Shown: positions 47,993-58,319 of the stretch, in pieces
Layout: the number at the start of each line of letters is the position of its first letter
How positions within the stretch are numbered: the first letter of the stretch is position 1
Source: Cordia subcordata
Lineage: Eukaryota; Streptophyta; Magnoliopsida; Boraginales; Cordiaceae
DNA: 64,000 bases
NCBI GenBank assembly: GCA_028554755.1
Contig: JAPTOF010000010.1
Span: 13,774,501-13,838,500, forward strand
Direction of reading: 5' to 3'
The notes under the pieces: generated by a model
The model's input: only the letters and a program-made list of their open reading frames with translations
Database searches by the model: none
What the model was told of the DNA's origin: nothing
Made by a program: the position numbers and the translations under genes

Positions 47993-50001
47993 CTATTCAA
48001 GAATGCAAAGTAACCTAATTCTCCTTCCATATTTCAAGCCCCAGAACTTCAATTCAACAAGCAACTACCTAAGACAAACACCTAAGTCCTAAGAAAAACA
48101 CAAAAGGAAAACATAAACATAAGAAGTAGGAAAACATAAACATAAGAAGTAAACTAAACTAGCAATATAAAAATAAGTCAAAGAAACAAACAATGACAAT
48201 AGATATGTACATGATAGGTAAACACGAAATGTATATACAACACATAACTAATAAAAAACACACAAAGCAAATGAACCAACAATTGTGCCTCCCCGGTAAC
48301 GGCACCAAAAACTTGATTGTAAACCTTTGAGAGTGTTACCTGCAAGTGCATAGGTCGCGGTAGTATAGTGTGTGCGAGTGCGGGGTCGTGTCCACGGGGA
48401 GGCTATCTATGTGTGTGGCTTAAAGTGAATGTGTGTCCTACACTAGCTATGCGTGGTCTTACCTATTCTTTTTAGGGTTTTTGAATTGATTGGAGCTCTA
48501 ATTTAAACCTAAACTAAGGGAAATAAATAGTGGTATAAACAAGCTATGAAAGTGAGGATCTACAAGGGTTTGGGAGAACTTAGGGTTGATTACTCCTCTA
48601 GAATAGATTTGGATTCCTAACCTTATTTTGAGGCTATTGATAGTTTGATTACTCTAATGGCGGGCTTAGTTTATTAGACTTACCACATCTAACTATCGAT
48701 GCAACCCTATCCCTAATCGGGCCCAATTAGAAGTATAGGTTTGTCTTAGCTAGCTATAGCTTTTAGGTCTAGTTCTAAGTCCCTTTGGTGTTGATTAATG
48801 TCCTAATAAGGAGTCTAACCTTTTAGTTATGTTTCAAACTAGAGATTAAGTCCCCTAGGTCAAGCAAGTAATAGTGGTACCTTTTTAGCCATGTTTCATG
48901 CTAGAGGTGATTACCTATTATATTAAAGGCATGAAAAATACAATTAATCATCACAAATGTAGTTGCAAGTAGAGCTCATGCCATTAGCATGGAATAAGGT
49001 TAAGGTGAGACCACTACTATTGGCATAGAAGCACAAATTAAACATGCAAACTCATAGAGGCAATTCATCTAACACCTTGAATTGTTCAATTTCAAGCCAT
49101 AGGAATGTAAGAACAAAGCATGTATATACAACCATCAAAATCTCAAAACAAGTGTTTAGATTCTTAACCAATTACGAAAATAGCAATCATCCCTAATCTA
49201 GAACTAATCTAACATAATATAGACAAGAATAAAGAGAAGAATGTGGAGCTTTCTCATTATCCTTCGTTGCTCTTTACAAATCTTGCTTTAAACCCTACAA
49301 ATCCTTGTTTGATCTTCAAATCCAAGCTTGTTTATGGATGGAATTGATGTGGATTGTGTGTGTGAGGTGGGTGAGTAAGGAATTAGGATTTGGTGTAATA
49401 GGTATGGAGGAGAGTGAAAGATTATGACTTGTTCCTCCTTAGAAAATGGCCAAAAGTGAGCATATATAGCCAATTTTTGTGACTATCGGAACACTTAACT
49501 GGAGCACCGGTACCAAGGGGCCTCTATTCTGGTAGTAGAAGGTTGCTTTCTATTTTTGGCAGAATAGTGAGCCGGTGCACCGATACTCTAAAGCCAGTGC
49601 TCCGGTAGTGCCTATTTGCTCTCTTTTGGCTTCATTTTAGCTCTGTTTTGCTTCCTGTTGCTTTAGTCTTTGTCTGAAAGCTTCCCAACATGATTTTCTT
49701 CCATGTCTCATCTTCAAAATCTTCTTCAATACTTGCCCAAGCCATCTCCATCTTTGTTCAACTCAAGAAATTTCTCAAACTCACCTAGAACATAAGATAA
49801 GTGTACTTTAGTGTAGCATTTATGCTTTAAGTTCAACTATAGACACCAAAAGCTTAATATGCTCAAGTATAATATAAATGCTATACTAATACACCTTATA
49901 GAGCACAAAACACCTTAAAATAGATATAACAATATAATGCAAAATCACACACAAAACCAACATCAGTTGTAGATGCTTACTTTTGTGTATCTTGTATGTA
50001 G

Positions 50002-50155
50002 GCTTATTTATGCTAGCAAGCTGCTAGCAGATGACAAAACTGCTAAAGACTATAATATAGAGGGTGGTTCTATCCTCTATCTTGTTCTTGCTTTAGGAGG
50101 TGGTAGCATTTGGACACCACCACATAATGGAAAGAATTGTTGTTTCAAGATCTGA
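50002..50155 (+). pseudogene. NEDD8/RUB C-terminal exon fragment
   Basis: After an intron-like TGTATGTAG acceptor the frame reads [20 protein letters not shown], then [15 protein letters not shown]. This matches the C-terminal half of RUB (NEDD8), including the Ala before Leu that separates RUB from ubiquitin (LVLALRGG). Two features argue against function. The Arg of the RGG tail is Gly, and the reading frame runs on for about 20 residues past the GG processing site. The exon encoding the first half is not in the window. Confidence 0.85.
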
Positions 50156-50399
50156 CATTTTAAAATATGAGTAATGAGTGAACTTGTTTGAGTTTGATGA
50201 TGTACATGTGGAAGAATGGGAATTTCTTTGGACTTTTTGGTTTTTCTTTATACACAGAAATTGTTGAAATGATAGTCATCGTGGTTTGTTAAAATTTTTA
50301 ACTTGGGCTTTAATTAAAAATGAATTTTGTAAATTTGTTGATTTTCATATAAATTTCAAAATAGGTTTTATGAGTTTTGAATTTATATTTTTAAATTTT
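50156..50399. other. non-coding
   Basis: AT-rich sequence after the RUB fragment; nothing recognisable. Confidence 0.5.
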
Positions 50400-50771
50400 A
50401 TAATAGATTTTAGCCACGGAAATGGGATATCACATGGCAAAACTTAGGAATTTTAGCCAGAGGTATTATGTGTCAAAATTTAGCTCTATGTTTTAGTCAT
50501 GGGATATCATGTGGCATGCCTTAGCTATGGATTTTTGCTATGGGATATCATGTGAGATAATTGAGTATGGATTTTACCCAGAAAATATCCTATAGCTAAA
50601 GTTAGAATATAGCCACGAAACAACTTTTCTCATGGCTTATGTCTTTAGCCATGGGCCTTTATGTCACGACCAATGACGACCATAGTTCCCTTGGCTAAGT
50701 GTATTAGCCACGGGATTGTAGTTTTTTTATATGGGGCTGCCCATGGTCCAAAATGATTAGTTGTTGTAGTG
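50400..50771. mobile_element. CACTA-type transposon terminus with subterminal repeats
   Basis: The sequence ends TAGTTGTTGTAGTG at 50758-50771, the inverted form of CACTACAACAACTA, which fits an En/Spm (CACTA) terminal repeat. The preceding 370 bp hold degenerate repeats of TAGCCATGGGATATCATGTG-like words in both orientations, as CACTA subterminal regions do. I found no matching opposite end in the window. Confidence 0.7.
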
Positions 50772-51907
50772 TAGGGTGAAGTAGGGACCAACATAGAAGA
50801 AATAGACTAGCGATCATTGCCTATATGTTGGGTGGCTTCTCCAACTGGGTTATTAATTGCCATGGAACTAGCAACAATCACCACAAACTACCACTATTAA
50901 CACTTAAAACCACAACAATTTCAAACACAAACATCAAGGAATAGCCAAACAAAGGATAAAGAAAACCAAAAACAAGGACAAAGCAGAGAGAAGAACAAAA
51001 TGTAAGACATGAATTATCAAATTCCGAGGGAAGATCTAATTAAATTTGAAGAAGAAAATGGTCAAGCATGGACAAAAAGAAACTGCCACTCAGAGAGAGC
51101 ACGGGAAAAAAATCTACCACTTAAGGGAGAATGGCGATTCAGGACTTTAATGTTCTAAAAAGTAAAAATTTGTCTAATCAAGGTGTTGATCTGCTTCAGT
51201 AGAATAAAGGAAACGTTGACATGCCTTAAATACAGTGTAGTAGACAAAGAGATAGAGCAATTATACTATTGGCTCGGGAAAACTCTCACCAGGCTACATA
51301 CCCTTGGCCAATGCCTCGAACAAGTGTTCGATCGCTTGCGCAACCTCGTAAATGGATTCCTTATCTCTCACCTCAAACTCGATCTAGAGACTTTTTATAA
51401 TATGGATTATGAAGTCTTCAATCATTATAAAAACAAAGTAAAAATCAATACAATTGCAACGGAACCAAGCAACTAAATTTATTACAAAAGAACTTACAAG
51501 TAAAATGGACCTAGAAACCGATACAAGGAATTGAAATAGTAAAGGATCGTCTCTCTTTTCCAATGATGCCATAAACCTAATTACAATGAAATCGATCCTA
51601 CTGTAAGCTAATTATAGCAAGAGACTGAAATCCTAAGCTACAAAGCTAATTACAGCTAAGGTCATAAAGGCCTTAGGGAAGATTTATCGAGATGCTTCAA
51701 AAGGGTAGATTTTTGTCAAATGAAGCATTGGACATAATTTTTAACATAAACTATGGTTCTCATGAAAATGATATATGAACTCTTTTAGCTGAGACACATC
51801 AAGGACTAACTAAATTTCTTTGCCAAATAGTCATCTCCTCTCAAGGTTGGGACATATAAACAGCTTAAACTCGATGAAATCAACAATGTCCATCTTGAAG
51901 GGTAGCG
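50772..51907. other. intergenic, unassigned
   Basis: Mixed-complexity DNA. A 97-codon plus-strand ORF at 51183-51476 has no motif I recognise. Sequence around 51800-51900 is ordinary non-coding DNA leading into the chromovirus LTR. Confidence 0.45.
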
Positions 51908-54900
51908 TGTCATTCCCTGACGATGCAACTTCCATGTAGGCCATCACTTGGCGAGGATGACGAGGCTTATCAGAAGGCACACATGTCACTTTCCTTTCTT
52001 GGAGCATCTAGAAGATTCTCTAGAGAAGAATGAATATGGCAGTGATTTTGAATTAATTCCAATCCCTTTGATTATGACATTATCTATTGTAATTTGATTG
52101 TAAAATCCCTTTGATTGAATAGGAAAATCCCCAAATTGATGTAGAATAGTCTAGAAGCTAATGATAGTCGTTAGATGAAGATGATCCTAGCCATTCATCT
52201 GTGAGAAGAGATGTATAAATAACTTAGCTTGTCATTTGTACAGAACACAGAGAAAAGCTTGAGAGTAATACAAAGCTTTATTCTCTCATTTCTTGACTTC
52301 CGTTGCTTTACTTTTTGCTTTGCAAAGTTTCTTTGTTCATGGTTTTCAAGCTGACTTAGCCACTTTTGTCGTAAAAAAGTGTCTATGTGCCGCACGCAGT
52401 GCTTGGGTTAAGCCAAAGGCATGATAAGCGGTTACCAGAGCCAAGGTTACATGCAAGGTGTTTGTAATTTTGCTCCTTTGAAGGATGTCTTCTTTAGTTG
52501 TTGAGAAGAGCATTGATGCTGGCAATGACAAGAGGGGAAGGGAGGCCCTCCCCTCTCCTAAAGTAGTTAAAGGCAACAAGAAAGGAAAGTCTTGTGATGT
52601 GCAAGCTGCTTTTGAGGTGCGTTTGACAAAAGTAGAAGACGCTGTTGCTGATTTCATGCTGAAACTTCAATAGCTTGGGTTTGATAATGAGGAGGGAGAC
52701 TTGTGTGAAGAACTCAAAAACCTTCAACCTTGTGTGCAAAAGATAGAAGAGACGGCTAAGAAAGCACTAACCGAGAAGGAGACCCTTGCCAATTGGTTAC
52801 AGGTTAAGATTGCTGAGTAGGATCACAAGATGGCTGAACAAGGCCAGATCCTTGAGGAGATGAAGAAGGATTAGGCTATGTGTAGAGAGGTAATAGCCAT
52901 GGCCCATCAACCTACCATCATGCACCAAAGATGGATGTGTCAAGACCTACTCTTTATAATGGGAAGCATGAAGCCAAGGAGGTAGACAACTTCTTTTGGC
53001 AGATTGACAAAATTTTGATACAGTTAGACTTATGGATGATACAAGCTGTGTCAAGACAGCAACGTCATGTTTTTCTAAGGATGTAGCTTTATGGTGGCAC
53101 ATGAAGCACCAATGACTCAAAGAGGCAAATAAGGACTCGTCAACTTGGGCTACATTTAAGGAAGATGTGTATGCATAATTTTATCTGGAGGAAATAGAAT
53201 GAGATGCTCGTGACAAGCTTAGAGTTTTGAAGCACACAGGGACCATCCATGACTATGTCAAAGAATATGCTTCCCTTAAACTTCAAGTACGTAATAAACC
53301 AATTTATGACCACATGTACGACTTTGTTAAGGGTTTGCAGCCTTGTGCATAACAAGAAGTTAGGATGAGAAAGCCAAAAACCTTCGCAGAAGCTGTTGCC
53401 ATAACTGAATCCTTGCTAGAGTTCAAGATAAGGAATGACTCCCATAACAAACCCAAGAATGACTTCAAACGCAAAGGTAGGGGAGATCAAAATCCAAAGG
53501 TCAAGAGAAGTCATCCTTCAACCAGGATGGGAAGAAAGAAAAGAAGCCCTTCAGTTGCTACTTTTGTGGAGGACCTTATGTGTGGCGGGATTGCTCCAAG
53601 AGACAAACCCTCAACTCATTATTGGAAGAACACAAGAAGGTGAGTGAGGCCCACATGAGTTCTTTACAGTTGCTCAATGCTCTAAACGTCAAGCCTGCCA
53701 TGGCGACTATGCCCAAAGGTGGCTTGATGTATGTGGAAGTGTTGATTCATGACAAGGTCATCATGGCCATGTTGGATATCGGAGCTTCCCACAATTTCAT
53801 AGCAGAAGAAGAAGCTAAAAGGTTAGGGCTTATCATCACCAAGTCCAAACGATCCCTTAAGACGGTCAATTCTGACCCTCAATCATTGTTAGGTATGGCT
53901 AAAAATGTTTCGTTAACCCTTGGCACTTGGCAGGGAGATATGGACTTCATGGTGGTACTTATGGATGACTTGACCTTGGCATGAAGTTCTTTAGATGAGC
54001 CAAGGCCGTTCCCATTCCTCACCTTGGACAAATAGTAATCATAGAGGAGAAGATTCTATGTATGACACCATCTAAAGTTCAAGTGAGGCCAGAAATAAAA
54101 CTCCTATCAGCCATGTAAGTTGACAAAGGTCTACGACATGGAGAGGCAACTTACTTAGCAACTATAAAGGAGGACATGAGGGAACAAGTGAAAAGAGAAG
54201 TGCTTGAGAAGATCGCCAAAGTCCTTTTGGAGTTTGAAGATGTCATGCCATCCGAGTTGCCAAAGAAGCTGCCTCCTAAGAGAAAGGTAGACCACGAGAT
54301 TGAGTTGATTCCTGGTGCTAAACCCTTGTTAAAGCACCCTATCGAATGGCCCCTCCAGAGTTAGAAGAGTTGAAGAAACAAATCAAAGAGTTGCTCGATG
54401 TGAGGTTTATTCGACCATCAAAAGCTCTATATGGCATGCCCGTGTTGTTCCAAAAGAAACAAGACAGCTTACTCCGCCTATGTACCAACTATCGTTCCCT
54501 CAACAAGGTAACAATAAAGAAATATCCCATTCCCTTGATAGCAGATTTTTTTCATCAGTTGGGGAGGGCAAGGCTCTTCACCAAACTTGACCTTCACTCG
54601 GGATACGATCAAGTGAGAATTGATGTTTGAATATTTGGTTATGCCGTTTGGTCTCACTAATGCCTCGGCAACCTTTTGTACTTTGATGAACAAAATTTTC
54701 CACCTTTACTTGGATCGGTTCGTAGTGGTCTATTTGGATGATATTGTGATATATAGTCAAACTCTTGAAGAGCACGCCAACCATCTATGTACCATTTTCA
54801 AAGTGTTGAAAGAAAATGAACTATATGTGAAGAAAGAAAAGTGTTGTTTAGCTCAACAAAGAGTACATTTTCGTGGCCATATCGTCGAGGGTGGAAAATT

Positions 54901-57545
54901 GAAGATCGACCCGGAGAAGATTTAGCTATCATGGATTGGGAAACACCAACCAAAGTAAGTGAATTATGTTTTTCCTTGGTTTGGTGAATTATTAAAGGCG
55001 GTTCATCTTTAACTACGCAAAGAAGGCAACTCCATTCACCGAACTTCTCAAGAAAAGTACCTCCTGGATATAGAGTAAGCCTTACCAAGATGCCTTTGAA
55101 GAGTTGAAGAATGCTATCGCAAGTGAGCCTATCATGAGTCTAACCGATCCTGAGAAGCCGTATGAGATCCATACAGGCGCCTCAGACTTTGCCATTGGAG
55201 GTGTTCTTATCCAAGATCACCACCCAATTGCCTATGAGAGCCGAAAGCTCAATGACACGGAATGGAGATACACAGTGCAAGAGAAGGAGATGACAACTGT
55301 TATCCATTGCTTAAGGGTGTGGCGTCATTATTTGTTGGGATCCACGTTTGTGATCAAGGCAGACAACGTCACAACGAGTTACTTCGAGGCTTAAAAGAAG
55401 CTAACTCTAAAGCAAGCAAGGTGGCAAGAGTTCCTTGCAGAGTTTGATTGCAAGTTAGAGTACAAGCCGCGAAAAGCCAACTTGGTGGTCGATGCCTTGA
55501 GTTGTAAAACAGAATTCCATCACATGCAAAAAGATGACACTCTGGTTGATAAAATCAAGAAAGGTATGTCCCAAGATTCCATGGCCTTTAGCTTACTCAC
55601 CCTTGCCCGGGAAGGGAAAATATGACAATTTTGGGGAAAGGACAGCTTGCTCTACACCAAAGGGCACCGCATATATGTCCCAAAGTAGGGGAACCTGCGG
55701 AGGGACCTGATGAAGGAATGTCATAAATCAAAATGGGCTAGTCATTCGGGCCAGTTACGCACAAGGGCATTATTGGAAGCTCCATACTACTGGTCGCACA
55801 TGAGGGACGACATTGAGTCATACGTGAAGACATGTTTGATTTGCCAACAGGACAAGGTTGACAATTAAGCTTCTAGAGAACTACTTCAACCCTTTCCTAT
55901 ACCAGCGAGACCGTGAGAGATGGTGACCATGGACTTTGTTAGTGCTTTCTCAATTGCAGAAGGGTACGGGAGTATCACTGTGGTAGTAGACAAGTTCTCA
56001 AAATATGCCATATTCATACCGAGCCTAATCGATTGCACCACGAAACAAACATCCAAGCTTTTGTTCAAACACGTGGTAAAGTATTGGGGACTACCATGAC
56101 ACATTGTTTCTGATCATGACCCGAGGTTTACTGGTAAGCTATGGACTGAACTCTTTAAACTCTTGGGGTCAGATATTCACTACTCGACAAGTTTTCACTC
56201 CTAAACTGATGGACAAATTGAAAGGATGAATGCTTTGTTAGAGCTATATCTGAGGCACTTTGTGGGAGTCAACCAAAAGAATTGGGCAATATTACCTAAT
56301 GTGGCCTAATTTTCCTATAATCTCTAGAGAAGTGAGGTGATAGGTGAGAGTCTATTTGAAGTCACAACAGGTCAGCAACCTCTTGCTCCACACACTGTTG
56401 TATTGGCGTCCACTTACCAGGGAAGTAACCCCTCAGCCTACCAAATAGCTAAATAATGGAAAGAGCAAGCTGACTTGACAAGGGCCTGCCTTGACAAGGT
56501 CGCTAAGAAGATGAAAAAGTGGGCTGACAAAGGAAGAAGAAATGTCTCATTCCAAGTTAGGGACAAAGGCATGGTAAAGCTTCTACCACAACAATTCAAG
56601 GCATTTAGAAAGGTGCATAAAGAACTCATTCGCAAGTATGAAGGGCTTTTCGAGGTGATCAATAAAGTTGGTGACGTTTCTTACAAGCTAGATCTACCAT
56701 CGAAGCTGAAGATCCATCCAGTGTTCCATGTAATCATGTTGAAACCATACCAAGAAGATAGGGAGGATCCAAGTAGAGGGGAATCCAAAAGAGCACCAAT
56801 GGCTATGGTAGACTCTTCTGACAAAGAGATTGATTTCATAGAGGCCGATCGCATGATTCGCAAAAGAGGAGCACCTCTCCGATGTGAGTACTGGGTACAC
56901 TAGAAGGGCTTGCCATCAAGTGAGGCAAGTTGGGAACTTGCAGACTCTATGTGGCAATTTCAAAAGGAGATTGAAGGGTATCATGAAGGAAATGCGTCGA
57001 GGACGTTCACAAGAATAGGTAGGGGAGAATGTCACACCCCAACGATGTAGCTGCCATGTAAGCCGCCACTTGGCCAGGATGACGATGCTCACTAGAAGGC
57101 ACACATGTTACTTTCCTTTCTTGGAGCATCTAGAAGATTCTCTAGAGAAGAATGAATATGGTAGGGATTTTGAATTAATCCCAATCCCTTTGATTATGGC
57201 ATTATCTATTGTAATTGTTTGTAAAATCCATCTGATTGATTGGGAAAATCCCCAAATTGATGTAGAATAGTCTAGAAGTTAATGATAGCCATTAGATCAA
57301 GATAATTCTAGTCATTCCTCTGTGAGAAGAGATGTATAAATAGCCTAGCTTCTCATTTGTACAGAACACAGAAAAGTTTGAGAGTAATACAAAGCTTTAT
57401 TCTCTCATCTCTTTACTTCCAATGCTTCACTACTTACTTTGCAAAGTTCCTTTGTTCGTGGTTTTCAGGATTACGTAGCCACTTTTGCCATAGAAAAGTG
57501 TCTAAGTGCTACACGCAGTGCTTGGGTTAGGCCAAGGGCGTGATG
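51908..57545 (+). mobile_element. Ty3/gypsy chromovirus, full length, decayed
   Basis: LTRs at about 51908-52426 and 57030-57545 start TGTCATTCC and TGTCACACC and end near CATGATA and CGTGATG. A primer site resembling tRNA-Met complement follows the 5' LTR (GGTTACCAGAGCC at 52430). A clear polypurine tract AGGTAGGGGAGAA precedes the 3' LTR. LTRs of about 517 bp carry a TATAAATA box (52209-52217 and 57334-57342). I see no convincing target duplication. Confidence 0.9.
52486..57025 (+). pseudogene. chromovirus gag-pol with chromodomain, many stops
   Basis: One polyprotein, broken repeatedly. Gag is at 52486-53640 (RPTLYNGKHEAKEVDNFFWQ; KHTGTIHDYVKEYASLKLQ) with a knuckle CYFCGGPYVWRDC that has Tyr where His is expected. 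Protease is at about 53700-53990 (AMLDIGASHNFI, with Ile in place of Thr in DTGA). RT is at 54346-54925 with the YLDD motif in FVVVYLDDIVIYS, but with a deletion between HSGYDQVRI and FEYLVMPFG. RNase H begins at about 55104, integrase lies at about 55700-56450, and the polyprotein ends in a chromodomain at about 56860-56990 (GLPSSEASWEL) whose Trp is TAG. It cannot encode active protein. Confidence 0.9.
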
Positions 57546-57839
57546 GGCAGCTCAACCATCTATGCACCATGTGTCTGGTGCTTTCATTGGCTTTCTTCCC
57601 TTAACAAATTCTCATACCATAAAATTTCTTCCTACATTCAAAGCTTAAACTTTCTTGGGCTTGTCGTATAAGTTGCTTTCCAAGAAGATTTACATGGCAC
57701 CTTATTCAGGCCCAAGTCGCTCATTGAAATTCCAGGGACTAGGCAAATTGATTATCTTATATCAGTTACAACTTAGTTGGCTTCAAGCCACCCAATTTGG
57801 TTCATACAATTGATTACACAATATTGTATGAATTCAAAA
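57546..57839. other. intergenic, unassigned
   Basis: No gene recognised between the chromovirus LTR and the start of similarity to the UGT 3' flank at about 57840. Confidence 0.5.
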
Positions 57840-58319
57840 CATGATTCATTGAATAAATAAATAAATAATATTAGTTATCCTATATCAATCATAATTTAAT
57901 AGGATTTAGGACATGAACTCCAATAGTTCTAATTTTCTTTTCAAATAATAGGATAAATTCACAATTAGGGGCTAAATAGTTCTAAAACTAACATTATTTT
58001 GTGAGTAATATTTTATGTTGCTCTTTCACTAATTCATACTTCCTTTACACGGAGAGAGTTTACCTATATATAGTAAATATTCTATCATATAAAAAAATTA
58101 GTATTCAAGAATCCTTTATTCCAATTTAACAAACATAATTACCAATTGGATAAACATAATAATAAATCAAAATTAATGCGATTGTCAAACAAATACAAGC
58201 TAAAATATTGGAGATGATTATGATTCTTTTATTTTCACCCAAATCTAGTAGGGAACCATGGGTAGGTTTAGTTTATTCAATCATATCATGCAGATAACTT
58301 AATTAGTAGATTTTGTCAA

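Larger units (their letters stand above)
42082..49965 (-). mobile_element. Ty3/gypsy (Athila-like) element lacking RT and integrase
   Basis: A 7.88-kb element flanked by the perfect 5-bp duplication GTTGT (42077-42081 and 49966-49970). The LTRs (42082-43735, 1654 bp; 48314-49965, 1652 bp) start TGATCGTAAACC or TGATTGTAAACC, end ACATCA, and are highly similar, so the insertion is recent. Next to the 5' LTR the minus strand reads TTTTTGGTGCCGTTACCGGG, a primer site of the Athila/tRNA-Asp type. A GGTTTGGGGATG purine tract precedes the 3' LTR. Gag and protease remain on the minus strand; no RT, RNase H or integrase motif is visible in the 1.2 kb that follows the last ORF. Confidence 0.92.

Noticed and set aside
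51183..51476. 97-codon ORF upstream of the chromovirus
   Set aside because: It runs through AT-rich DNA at its end and shows no recognisable domain; kept only as unassigned sequence.
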